A DNA stretch of 64,000 nucleotides, taken from contig NZ_PENI01000037.1 of NCBI RefSeq assembly GCF_003688995.1, positions 1 through 64,000 of the forward strand, given 5' to 3'. Every line of letters starts with the position of its first letter. The stretch's first letter is position 1. The notes beneath the pieces are model-generated. The model saw nothing but the letters and a program-made list of their open reading frames with translations. It was not told the origin of the DNA and made no database searches. Source of the DNA: Streptomyces shenzhenensis. Its GTDB lineage: Bacteria > Actinomycetota > Actinomycetes > Streptomycetales > Streptomycetaceae. Below are positions 33,747 to 41,859 of this stretch, piece after piece. Both the position numbers and the translations under genes were made by a program.

Positions 33747-36700
33747 TCAGCTCAGCGGTTCCACCCGGAGGTTGCGGAACCGCACGGTGTTCCCGTGGTC
33801 CTGCAGCCGGATCGCCCCGGCCGACGGCCCCTCCGGCGCACCGCCGCCGGTCGGCCCGTCGATCGCGACGTCGTCGTGGACCTTCTTGCCGTTCCACACG
33901 ACCGTCACCCGCGCGTCGGCGGTCTTACGGCCGCTGTCGTCGAACCGTGCCGCGCGGAACGTGATGTCGTACGTCTGCCAGGTCTCCGGCGCCGTCGCCG
34001 CGTTCACGTCGGGGGCCTTCTTCAGGTAGATCGCCCCGGCTTCGTTGGTGTCGAGCGTGGTGTCACCGTACGAGTCGAGGATCTGCAGCTCGTAGCGGTC
34101 CTGAAGGTAGACGCCGCTGTTGCCGCGGTTCTGGCCGGTGACGTCGTCCGGCAGCAGTGGAACCCGGAACTCCACGTGCAGCTTGAAGTCCTGGTAGGCC
34201 TCCTTGGTGCGGATGTCGCCGCAGCACGCCTCCATCGACTGTTCGGCGGCGAGCGGCCACGCCACGCGCCGCCCGTCCGGATGCTGCCACTGCGCCTGGG
34301 AGGCGGTGGTGCCGTCGAAGAGGGTGACCGTGGCGCCGTGCGGACGCACGGTGATCAGGTCGAGGTTGACATGACCGGTGTCACCGGCGTCGAAGCGGTA
34401 CGCGAGGGTGTTGTGGCCCGCGCGCAGGCTGACGCGTTCGGTCCGGGTCGACCAGGCGTCCCACGTGCCCGTGGACGGGAGCATCGTCTGGCGTAGCTTC
34501 TCCCCATTGGCGTACAGGGAGAGGGACTTGGTGCCCTGGAATGGGTTGGGGCCGTTCGAGTAGCGCAGGTTCACGTCGTACTCGCCGGCCTTGGGGACCG
34601 TCACGTCGAACGTCGTGGCCACCTTGCCCTCGGTGGCGTAGCGGTCGACGAAGCCGCTGCCCGAGTACCCGGTGTGGTCGGTGTTGATGCCGGCCGTGCC
34701 GGTCAGACGCGCCTCCTCGGCCTCGTACAGCGTGGCGGGCGGCGGCTGCTTGCCCGGCAGCGCGTTGAGCGTGTACCAGGCTTCCGTGCTCCACAGCGTC
34801 TCGCCGGACGCAGAGGCGAAGGGGCGCGGCGAGCGCACGTGCACGACACGGCCGGGCTTGAGCCCGTCGAGGCGCAGCCGGACCGTGCGCCCGTCGTCGG
34901 CGAGCGTCGCCGAGCGGACGGTGAGCGACTCCTCGGCGATCTTCGGCCCGCCGTAGTTCGATGTCGGGGTGTAGCGCCACTGCTCGGCCTGGTAGCGGGA
35001 GGCCAGCTTCTCGGCGGTGGCCTCGGACACCGGCTGGGTGTACTCCAGGTCGAAGCCGCCGGGCACGGCCCGCATCTCCTTGATGTCGAAGGCGTTACCG
35101 CCGTTCGGCGTCAGTTTCTGCAGGCCGAACTTGAGCTTGCCTTCCTGACCCCAGTTGCCGTCGGCGCCCAGGCCGCCCGCGTAGATCGCGCCGTCGGGGC
35201 CCAGGGAGATCCGGTTGACGCCGGCTTCGAGCCCCTGCGTGTAGCGGAACACGGCTCCCTGGTACTGGCCCTTCACCTTCTCCAGATAGCCGCGCTGGAG
35301 CCCGCCGTAGGTGACGTCACCGAAGAGCATCTGCCCGGCGAACCGGCCCTTGGTCAAGTACAGCGGAGTGCTGGGGGAGTTGGCGATCTCGTTCTGCGGC
35401 AGCCACAGCACCGGCTGGGTGACGGGACGGTCGTCGAACGGGCCCGACGGCTCGGTGAAGTGGTTGAAGAAGCGGTCCTGCTTGATCTGGACGAGCTTGC
35501 TGGCCGGCAGCCAGCCCCCCTGGTTGTCGGTGGTGAAGATGTCGCCGCCCGGACCCCAGCCGATCCCGTTGGGCGTGCGCAGACCGCCCGCGATCGGATG
35601 GATCTTCCCCGTCTTCTTGCTGACCCGGTACGTGGTGCCGCGGCCCGGGGCCGGCTGCGGGGTGGTGGTCGCCCCGCCGTAGTTGATGGCGACGGACAGG
35701 TTCACGTAGAAGTAGCCGTCGCGGTAGAGCAGCCCGAAGGCGAACTCGTGGAAGTTCCCGCCGTAGGGCCAGGTGGCGACGGTGCGGTACTCGTCGGTGA
35801 CGGAGTCGTTGTCGGTGTCGACGAGCCGGGTCAGCTCGTGCTTCTGCGACACGTAGAGGGAGCCGTCGACGTACTTGATGCCCATCGGCTCGCGCAGCCC
35901 GCTCGCGACCTTCTTGACGGTCACCTTGTCGCGGCTGGTGTTCCCGGTGACATGGTCGAGGAGGTACACCTCGCCCGCCGTGTTCTGCGACCCGCCCCAC
36001 GTGCTGAGGGCGAGCCGGCCGTCGGGCAGCCAGTCCATGCCGGTGACCTGCGGCTCGAACCCGTCCGGGCGCAGGTCGGTGAGGGTGAGGTCGGGGCGCA
36101 CGTCGGTGAGCGGCAGTCCGTCACCGGGGCTGTCCCCGCCGGCCTCGCACTCCTTGCGGCCCGGCGCCGTGACCCGTACGACCCCGGCGTCGGTGGTCAG
36201 CGACTCGCGCGGCACCACGGTGAAGCCGGTGGCGCCCGGCGGCTGCCAGGCGAGCGTGAGCTGCTGCTCGCCGGTGCGCTCGAAGTAGTCGATGCGGAAC
36301 GGGTGGGAGCCCGCGGTGAGTTCGACGGCCCCGTCCTTGGGCTCGGCGGCGTGCAGCCCGTCGTGGTCGATGACCTCACGGTCGTCGATGGTGAGCCGTG
36401 ACCCGTCGTCGCTGGTGAGACGGAAGGAGTACGTCCCGTTGGCGGGGATGACGAGGTAACCGGAGGCCTGCGCCGAGAAGTTGTCGGCGAATCCGCCGAA
36501 GTCGTCGGTCGAGGACCAGTCCACGGTCGGCATCAGCTTGTCGTGGTTGGGTGTCTGGCCCGGCTTGAGCGTGCACAGCTTGCTGAGCGGAACCTGGGTG
36601 TCGAAGACGCGCAGGGTGACACCGGGTTCCTGGGGCGGGATGTCGGCGGGTGCGGCGGCGGACGGGGGCGCGGCCGCTATCCCGCCCGCGAGGAAGCCGC

Positions 36701-36755
36701 CGACGAGCAGTGCGGTGAGCTGTCTTCGGGCGCGGCGGAACGGATGTGGATGCAT
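33747..36755 (-). CDS. Large secreted carbohydrate-active protein: PA14, propeller, CBM and 3-keto-disaccharide hydrolase (DUF1080) domains
   Basis: A 1,002-residue exported protein. After a signal peptide (RRARRQLTALLVGGFLAGGI, AAA cleavage region) come a PA14-type domain (SAQASGYLVIPANGTYSFRL, RIDYFERTGEQQLTLAWQP; about 40-190); a six-bladed-type glucose/sorbosone-dehydrogenase-like propeller (MDWLPDGRLALSTWGG to GPDGAIYAGGLGADGNWGQE; about 230-560); a CBM6/35-like module (YEAEEARLTGTAGINTDHTG to GHVNLDLITV; about 680-820); and a C-terminal DUF1080 domain (RGNSGVYLQDRYELQILDSY, AGAIRLQDHGNTVRFRNLRV; about 830-1000). The last family includes 3-keto-glycoside hydrolases. It probably binds and processes plant or microbial glycans outside the cell. 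TGGAGGA precedes ATG 36755. Confidence 0.87.
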   Translation of the reverse strand: MHPHPFRRARRQLTALLVGGFLAGGIAAAPPSAAAPADIPPQEPGVTLRVFDTQVPLSKLCTLKPGQTPNHDKLMPTVDWSSTDDFGGFADNFSAQASGYLVIPANGTYSFRLTSDDGSRLTIDDREVIDHDGLHAAEPKDGAVELTAGSHPFRIDYFERTGEQQLTLAWQPPGATGFTVVPRESLTTDAGVVRVTAPGRKECEAGGDSPGDGLPLTDVRPDLTLTDLRPDGFEPQVTGMDWLPDGRLALSTWGGSQNTAGEVYLLDHVTGNTSRDKVTVKKVASGLREPMGIKYVDGSLYVSQKHELTRLVDTDNDSVTDEYRTVATWPYGGNFHEFAFGLLYRDGYFYVNLSVAINYGGATTTPQPAPGRGTTYRVSKKTGKIHPIAGGLRTPNGIGWGPGGDIFTTDNQGGWLPASKLVQIKQDRFFNHFTEPSGPFDDRPVTQPVLWLPQNEIANSPSTPLYLTKGRFAGQMLFGDVTYGGLQRGYLEKVKGQYQGAVFRYTQGLEAGVNRISLGPDGAIYAGGLGADGNWGQEGKLKFGLQKLTPNGGNAFDIKEMRAVPGGFDLEYTQPVSEATAEKLASRYQAEQWRYTPTSNYGGPKIAEESLTVRSATLADDGRTVRLRLDGLKPGRVVHVRSPRPFASASGETLWSTEAWYTLNALPGKQPPPATLYEAEEARLTGTAGINTDHTGYSGSGFVDRYATEGKVATTFDVTVPKAGEYDVNLRYSNGPNPFQGTKSLSLYANGEKLRQTMLPSTGTWDAWSTRTERVSLRAGHNTLAYRFDAGDTGHVNLDLITVRPHGATVTLFDGTTASQAQWQHPDGRRVAWPLAAEQSMEACCGDIRTKEAYQDFKLHVEFRVPLLPDDVTGQNRGNSGVYLQDRYELQILDSYGDTTLDTNEAGAIYLKKAPDVNAATAPETWQTYDITFRAARFDDSGRKTADARVTVVWNGKKVHDDVAIDGPTGGGAPEGPSAGAIRLQDHGNTVRFRNLRVEPLS

Positions 36756-37120
36756 CGGTCCTCCAGGACGGGACCGGAGGCCGCCGGATCGCACTCCGGT
36801 CGAGCTATACGGAAACGCGGGTGCTGATGCCGAAGAGTCGGTACGCCTACGGGTGCGCCGTCACGCTAGGGGACTTCTGCCGAGTACGTCCATACTTTGT
36901 CATCAGTGAGTTCAAAGTCCGGCCGCCGCAGCCCAGTTGGATGCCCTCGGGATTCGGTCGCAGGGGGTGCGGCCAACGCGGACACGCCGCCTCGTGCTCG
37001 GCTCGTCGAACGAGTCTCGGCACGGGGCGGCGTGCAACGCGGCATGAGCACGAAAGGCCGTGGAAGACATATCACCGCGGGTCGGCGCCCAAAAGACGCG
37101 GACGCGACGGGGGGCGTGGC
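36756..37120. other. Promoter region of the large secreted protein and ung downstream region
   Basis: About 365 bases without a gene. AT-richer parts around 36,885-36,920 (TCCATACTTTGTCATCAGTG) and 37,060-37,075 (GAAGACATATCACC) are the likeliest promoter or leader sequences for the secreted protein. No convincing terminator is seen for the ung gene. Confidence 0.4.
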
Positions 37121-37798
37121 CTACGGCAGGCGCCAGTCCACCGGCTGGGCGCCCTGGCCGGTCAGCAGGTCGTTGGCCCGGCTGAACGGACGGGAGCCGA
37201 AAAAGCCACGGTCGGCCGACATCGGAGACGGGTGCGCGGACTCGATCGCCGGCAGGTTCCCCAGCAGCGGCCGCAGATTACGCGCGTCACGGCCCCACAG
37301 GATCGACACCAGCGGCTTGCCGCGCCCGGCCAACGCGCGGATCGCCTGCTCGGTGACCTCCTCCCAGCCCTTGCCGCGATGCGCACCGGGCTTGCGCGGG
37401 GCCGTCGTGAGCGCCCTGTTGAGCAGCAGTACGCCCTGCTGGGTCCACGGCGTCAGATCACCGTTCGACGGCCTGGGCAGCCCGAGGTCGGAGTGCATCT
37501 CCCGGAAGATGTTCTCCAGGCTGCCCGGCAAAGAACGCACCTCCGGCGAGACCGCGAAACTCAGCCCGATCGCCATCCCCGGCGTGGGATAAGGGTCCTG
37601 ACCGACGATCAGGACGCGGACGTCGTCGAAGGGCTGCTGGAAAGCCCGCAGGACATTCGCCCCGGACGGCAGATACGTCCGGCCCGCCGCTATCTCGGCC
37701 CGCAGGAAGTCCCCCATCGCGGCGATCCGTTCGGCCACCGGCTCGAGAGCCTTCGCCCAGCCTGCTTCCACAAGTTCATGCAAAGGTCGTGCTGCCAC
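37121..37798 (-). CDS. ung: Uracil-DNA glycosylase, family 1
   Basis: A 225-residue DNA repair enzyme that removes uracil from DNA to start base-excision repair. The catalytic water-activating motif is VLIVGQDPYPTPGMAIGLSF (D68). The second motif, ESAHPSPMSA, carries the catalytic His (H189). The uracil-pocket Asn is in LLLNRALTT. Length and C-terminus (SRANDLLTGQGAQPVDWRLP) are typical. It is divergent from a region that holds the C-terminal remnant of a second Ung. Confidence 0.93.
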   Translation of the reverse strand: MAARPLHELVEAGWAKALEPVAERIAAMGDFLRAEIAAGRTYLPSGANVLRAFQQPFDDVRVLIVGQDPYPTPGMAIGLSFAVSPEVRSLPGSLENIFREMHSDLGLPRPSNGDLTPWTQQGVLLLNRALTTAPRKPGAHRGKGWEEVTEQAIRALAGRGKPLVSILWGRDARNLRPLLGNLPAIESAHPSPMSADRGFFGSRPFSRANDLLTGQGAQPVDWRLP

Positions 37799-38032
37799 GG
37801 CGCGTCACTCTACTCGCACCCGCCGGTGCCGAGCACACGCGGGGAAGCCCCTGCACACGGGCCGTCCCGCAGGCGCTACTCTCCTCCTCGTCGAGGTCTC
37901 CGAGCCGGTCGAGCAGATCACGTCACGCGACCGGTCGCCTGGAAGGAGCGGAGCTTGTTCCACCCAGTGCTCAAGCCACTCCGCCATGGTCATCATCCTC
38001 GGCCCGCCCTTCGTCCCCGATACTCAGCTCCC

Positions 38033-38122
38033 GGAATTCCCGCCTGTTCCCGCCCGTCCAGCCGGGCCGACGACCTGCCGATCCAGCAGGGGGGACAGCC
38101 GGTGGACCGGCGCCTGCCATGA
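38033..38122 (+). pseudogene. C-terminal remnant of a second uracil-DNA glycosylase
   Basis: On the plus strand, 29 codons ending in a stop encode SRADDLPIQQGGQPVDRRLP, aligning with SRANDLLTGQGAQPVDWRLP at the end of the intact Ung encoded nearby on the other strand. Upstream the similarity decays after a few residues (SRPSSRAD against SRPFSRAN, and perhaps HHPRP against AHPSP), with an indel. No N-terminal two-thirds is present. Its TGA overlaps the ATG of the GlcNAc-kinase-like gene as ATGA, so it is probably what is left of an ung copy once translationally coupled to that gene. Confidence 0.72.
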
Positions 38123-39096
38123 GCCGAACCGGGGCCGGGGCCGGATTCCTCGCCGTCGACTCGGGCGGTTCGGGGCTTCGCGTCACGGTCGGCGTGGCCG
38201 GACGGGGGCCGTCCGCCCAGCGGGAGTCCCGGGAGCCGATCAGAACCGGGGCGCGGGGCATCGATCCCGTACAGCTGATGGAGCAACTCCTGCCCCTGGT
38301 CCGCGCGTTGAGCGCCGAGACCGGAGTGACCGAGCCGGTCACGGCGGTCGTCGGCGCCGCCGGGTTCGCCACCCTGGGCGACGCCCTGCGCGCCGAACTG
38401 CCGGACGCCCTCATGCGGGAGTTCGGCGTGCGGTCCGTCGCGCTCGCCGCCGACGCGGTGACCGCCTATGTGGGCGCCCTCGGGCCGCATCCCGGTGCGG
38501 TGGTGGCCGGCGGCACGGGGCTGATCGCCGTCGGCACCGACCTGACGGCCTGGCGACGGGCGGACGGCTGGGGCCATCTGCTCGGCGACTGCGGCGGCGG
38601 TGCCTGGATCGGCCGGGCCGGCCTTGAGGCGGCGCTGCGCGCCCACGACGGGCGGGACGGCGGCTCCGCAGCGCTGCGGGCCTGCGCCGAGGAGCGGTTC
38701 GGCCCGCTGTCCGGGCTGCCCGGCCTGCTCTATCCGCGCTCCGACCGGCCGGCGGTCCTCGCCTCCTTCGCGCCCCAGGTGGCCGCCTGCGCGGCGCGGG
38801 ACACGGTCGCGGCGGGCATCCTGCGCGCGGCGGCCCGGCACATCGCCGAGTCCGCTGCGGCGGTCTGCCCGGCGTCGGGCGAGCCCCGAGTGGCCCTCAC
38901 CGGCGGCCTGTTCCGGATGGGCGACCCGCTTCTCGTCCCGCTGGCGGAGGAGTTGGCCGAGCGGCTGCCGCACGCGCCGCGGGTGCCCGCCCAGGGCGAT
39001 CCGCTGTACGGCGCGGTGCGGATCGCCACGGACCTCGCGACCGGACGGCTCACCCTGCCGAGCGAGGAGAAGATGCTGTACGTGGTGACCCGCTGA
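38119..39096 (+). CDS. BadF/BadG-type ATPase, N-acetylglucosamine kinase-like
   Basis: A 325-residue sugar-kinase-fold ATPase. The N-terminal phosphate-binding loop is FLAVDSGGSGLRVTVGVAG. A second nucleotide motif is VVAGGTGLIAVGTDL, followed by GWGHLLGDCGGGAWIGRAGL, then the C-terminal ADENOSINE-type loop VALTGGLFRMGDPLL. This matches the family containing eukaryotic-type GlcNAc kinases; the sugar specificity is inferred. The ATG at 38119 overlaps the stop of the Ung remnant. A DasR-type operator lies 3.3 kb downstream, before the lactonase gene, which is compatible with, but does not prove, an aminosugar link. Confidence 0.83.
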   Translation: MSRTGAGAGFLAVDSGGSGLRVTVGVAGRGPSAQRESREPIRTGARGIDPVQLMEQLLPLVRALSAETGVTEPVTAVVGAAGFATLGDALRAELPDALMREFGVRSVALAADAVTAYVGALGPHPGAVVAGGTGLIAVGTDLTAWRRADGWGHLLGDCGGGAWIGRAGLEAALRAHDGRDGGSAALRACAEERFGPLSGLPGLLYPRSDRPAVLASFAPQVAACAARDTVAAGILRAAARHIAESAAAVCPASGEPRVALTGGLFRMGDPLLVPLAEELAERLPHAPRVPAQGDPLYGAVRIATDLATGRLTLPSEEKMLYVVTR

Positions 39097-39108
39097 GCGC
39101 TCCGCTGG

Positions 39109-39186
39109 ACTTGCCGCGCTGTGCCGTCGGTCGTCCGCGGCACCATCGTGGCTGGTCGCGTAGTTCCCCGGGATCCTTCGGGGCGC
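39109..39186. repeat. Streptomyces dispersed GC-rich repeat
   Basis: Intergenic stretch reading GCTGTGCCGTCGGTCGTCCG, then GGCTGGTCGCGTAGTTCCCC, then a CCCCG/CGGGG hairpin. I recognise this as a variant of the very common Streptomyces intergenic repeat with the core GTCGCGCAGTTCCCCGCG. It starts 13 bases after the kinase stop and may act as its terminator. Confidence 0.6.
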
Positions 39187-39316
39187 TGTCGAACCGCAGC
39201 GCGGACAGGGCGCGCATCTGATCCGTACGTAACTCATCAGACAAAACCGGACGTATACCGCTCACCTGCACCCTCCCCGAACAGGGAAGCCCAGGAAGCC
39301 AGTAACATGCGGCGCC

Positions 39317-40240
39317 ATGAGCTCCCCCACTGGACCCGTGTCCGGCCTGCCCGTACGAATGCCGCGACCCCGCCAGCCGGGACGGCACCGCCGCCCCGAA
39401 CCGCTGGTGGCTCCCGAGGGCGCGCCCGCGCTCGTCCTCGCGGTGCCGGGCACGCCCAGCGCCACCACGCGCGGCCTCGCCGAGGAGGTCGTGAGCATCG
39501 CCCGCTCCGAGCTGCCCGGCCTGGACGCGCGGATCGGGTACGTGGACGGCGACGACTCGGAGTTCCCCACGCTCCAGTCCGTGCTGACGCGGTCCGCCGA
39601 CGAGCGAACCGCCCGCCATGAGCAGGCCGTCGCCGCCGGTGCCGAGGTCAAGGAGCCCGAGGGCCCGGTGGCCGTCGTCGTCCCGCTGCTGGCAGGACCG
39701 GACAGCGCGCTGCTGCGCCAGGTCCGCCAGGCCGTGATGGAGAGCAAGGTCGCCGCCGAGCTGACGGACGTGCTCGGCCCGCACCCGCTGCTCGCCGAGG
39801 CGCTGCACGTGCGCCTGTCCGAGGCGGGTCTGGCCCGCGCCGACCGGGCGCGCCTGTTCACCGTGGCGACCGCGGCGGACGGCATCATCCTGGCCTCCGT
39901 GGGCGGTGACGAGGCCGTGCAGGCGGCCGGCATCACCGGCATGCTGCTCGCCGCGCGCCTGGCCGTGCCGGTGATGGCGGCGGCCCTTGACCAGGACGGC
40001 TCGATCAACTCCGTCGCCGAGCAGCTGCGTTCCTCGGGCTCGCAGCAGCTGGCGCTGGCGCCGTATCTGATCGGCCCCGAGATCGACCCGGGCCTGCTGA
40101 CGGCGGCCGCCGCCGAGGCGGACTGCGCCACCGCGGAGGCGCTCGGCGCGTACCCGGCGATCGGCAAGCTCGCCCTGGCCCGGTACACGACGGCGCTGGG
40201 CATCACCCCGCAGCAGCCGCAGGGCACCCCGGCCCGCTGA
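39317..40240 (+). CDS. CbiX-like (sirohydrochlorin chelatase family) protein
   Basis: A 307-residue protein with two chelatase-like half-domains (ALVLAVPGTPSATTRGLAEE start; VAVVVPLLAGPD; later LAPYLIGPEID). Streptomyces homologues are usually annotated as sirohydrochlorin chelatases. The metal-site His of the usual AHGS motif is absent: the corresponding loop reads VPGTPS. Ferrochelation activity is therefore doubtful. A 30-residue Pro/Arg-rich N-terminus precedes the domain. A TAACAT element about 12 bases upstream and the lack of a ribosome-binding site suggest a leaderless transcript. A strong bidirectional terminator follows. Confidence 0.75.
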   Translation: MSSPTGPVSGLPVRMPRPRQPGRHRRPEPLVAPEGAPALVLAVPGTPSATTRGLAEEVVSIARSELPGLDARIGYVDGDDSEFPTLQSVLTRSADERTARHEQAVAAGAEVKEPEGPVAVVVPLLAGPDSALLRQVRQAVMESKVAAELTDVLGPHPLLAEALHVRLSEAGLARADRARLFTVATAADGIILASVGGDEAVQAAGITGMLLAARLAVPVMAAALDQDGSINSVAEQLRSSGSQQLALAPYLIGPEIDPGLLTAAAAEADCATAEALGAYPAIGKLALARYTTALGITPQQPQGTPAR

Positions 40241-40257
40241 CCCGGCGCTCGCACCTC

Positions 40258-40291
40258 GCAGGGCCCGCTCCCGTTCCGGAGCGGGCCCTGC
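40258..40291. terminator. Bidirectional hairpin terminator
   Basis: A perfect 14-base-pair stem, GCAGGGCCCGCTCC (40258-40271) and GGAGCGGGCCCTGC (40278-40291), with a 6-base loop, between the convergent CbiX-like and lactonase genes. A 21-base direct repeat containing CCGGTCAGGTCGGAGCG follows at 40309-40346. Confidence 0.87.
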
Positions 40292-40350
40292 GCCGCATCG
40301 GGGCCCAGCCGGTCAGGTCGGAGCGGGCGCCGGTCAGGTCGGAGCGCGTG

Positions 40351-41382
40351 TCAGTCGAAGACCGCGCAGGAGGCGGCGGGCACGTCCACCGAGCCGTCGT
40401 AGCGGGGCAGTCCGCTCTCCTGGTCGACCGCGAACCAGGTGACGTTCCCGGAGCGCTCGTTGGCCGCGTACAGGAAGCCCCCGCTCTCGGCCAGCGCGCG
40501 CGGCCAGTGGCCGCCGCAGGGCACCGTGCCGGTCAGCCTCAGCCCCTCGCCCTCGACGGCGAACACGGACAGGACGTCCTCACCACGGGTCGCGGTCCAC
40601 ACGAACCGACCGTCGGGCGAGACGACGATGCCCGACGGATAGGCGTCACCGGCCGGCGCGCCCGGCAGGACCGGCGTCTCGGTCAGCGGCCGCAGAGCAC
40701 CGGTCTCGGCGTCCCAGCGGCACACGGTGACGGTCGGGGTCAGCTCGTTGACGACGTAGGCGGACGCCCCGTCCGGGTGGAAGGCGAGGTGGCGGGGGCC
40801 GCAGCCGGGGCGCAGGGCGATCTCGCGGTGCAGCGCGGGCGTTCCCCCGTCCAGGGTGCACACCCGCACCGAGTCCGTGCCGAGGTCGACGCTGACGGCC
40901 CAGCGGCCGCTCGGGTCCGGCTGCACCTGATGGGCGTGCGGGCCGCGCTGGCGCCGCTCGTGCGGGCCCCCGCCGACATGCTGGAGCACCCCGGACCGGG
41001 CACCGGCCAGGGCGCCGTCGGCGCGCACGGGCACCGCGGTGACGCTCCCGGAGCCGTAGTTGGCGGTGAGCACGTGCCCGGCGTACAGGCTCAGATGGGT
41101 GGGTCCGCTGCCGCCGACCGGCACCGGGGGTCCGGCCAGCACCGGCTTGTCGCCCTTGACCCGGTACGCGGCGACCGCACCGTCGGCCGTCTCGCTGACG
41201 GCGTACAGCGTGTCCCCGTCGGGCGACAGGGCCAGGTACGACGGATCGGGGACGCCGTCGACGCTGCCGAGCACGGCGAGCGCGCCGGTGTCCGGGTGGA
41301 CGGCGGCCGTCACCAGCCCGGGCCCGCCCGCCGCCGTGAACGACCCGATGAAGGCCCTGCGTCGCCTGTAGCCGTCTGCCAC
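40351..41382 (-). CDS. Lactonase-family (6-phosphogluconolactonase-like) seven-bladed propeller protein
   Basis: A 343-residue YbhE/YkgB-like beta-propeller. Conserved segments are RRAFIGSFTAAGGPGLVTA, GVPDPSYLALSPDGDTLYAV, ANYGSGSVTAVPV, GPHAHQVQPDPSGRWAVSVD, GPRHLAFHPDGASAYVVNEL and SPDGRFVWTATRGEDVLSVF. Members hydrolyse 6-phosphogluconolactone or related sugar lactones. No signal peptide is seen. The GTG at 41382 has GAGAGGGGA upstream. A DasR-type operator about 60 bases before the start suggests repression relieved by glucosamine-6-phosphate. Confidence 0.85.
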   Translation of the reverse strand: MADGYRRRRAFIGSFTAAGGPGLVTAAVHPDTGALAVLGSVDGVPDPSYLALSPDGDTLYAVSETADGAVAAYRVKGDKPVLAGPPVPVGGSGPTHLSLYAGHVLTANYGSGSVTAVPVRADGALAGARSGVLQHVGGGPHERRQRGPHAHQVQPDPSGRWAVSVDLGTDSVRVCTLDGGTPALHREIALRPGCGPRHLAFHPDGASAYVVNELTPTVTVCRWDAETGALRPLTETPVLPGAPAGDAYPSGIVVSPDGRFVWTATRGEDVLSVFAVEGEGLRLTGTVPCGGHWPRALAESGGFLYAANERSGNVTWFAVDQESGLPRYDGSVDVPAASCAVFD

Positions 41383-41438
41383 CGCTGTCCCCTCTCGTGC
41401 GTGCCGCGTCCGGGGCTGACGGTAGCAGTCGATCAATA

Positions 41439-41452
41439 ACGGTCTAGACCAA
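41439..41452. promoter_or_regulatory. DasR responsive element (dre) candidate
   Basis: ACGGTCTAGACCAA contains the perfect palindrome GGTCTAGACC at 41441-41450 and departs from the known Streptomyces dre consensus TGGTCTAGACCA at only one position. It lies 57-70 bases before the lactonase start, overlapping the expected promoter (CAATAAC is immediately adjacent). DasR is the GntR-family repressor of GlcNAc and chitin metabolism. Recognition is from sequence only. Confidence 0.7.
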
Positions 41453-41739
41453 GCCCGCCGGTCAGGCGCCTTCCGGACGACGTCCCGGCCGCTGTCCGAG
41501 ACCACGAGCGGAAGCACTGCCCGGCCCGGCGCCTCATCCCCGCACCATCCGCGCGGCGGAGCCGAGGCGGGGTCGCCACCCGAGCGGAGCAGTACGGCTG
41601 TTCGGCTGTGGGACACGGCGCGGGCCCCGCCTCACGGACATGCGGGGCCGGTCGGCGGTCCGCTGCGGCGCGGGTCCGGCGCGCGGGGCGCGGCGGCTGT
41701 TCCTAGCGTGGTCGCAGGACAGCACAGGAAGGCGCTCGT

Positions 41740-41859
41740 ATGCCCACCGACCCGCTCCCCCCGCACCGGCAGCCCGGGCTGTCCCACTGCGTCCCCACCG
41801 TCCCCGCCGTGCTCACCGGTCCCGGCGCCCGGCGGCCCGGCCCACTCGGGTCCCCATGA
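41740..41859 (+). CDS. Leader ORF coupled to the MFS exporter
   Basis: A 39-codon frame beginning MPTDPLPPHRQPGLSHCVPT, preceded by a good AGGAAGG ribosome-binding site. Its TGA (41857-41859) overlaps the exporter ATG (41856) as ATGA. The exporter start itself has no convincing ribosome-binding site, so its translation probably depends on this leader. The peptide is rich in Pro (13 of 39), which could slow ribosomes; a regulatory role is inferred. Confidence 0.6.
   Translation: MPTDPLPPHRQPGLSHCVPTVPAVLTGPGARRPGPLGSP

Noticed and set aside
39100..39190. A phage attachment site or tRNA remnant
   Set aside because: No tRNA arms can be folded; the sequence matches the common Streptomyces intergenic repeat instead.
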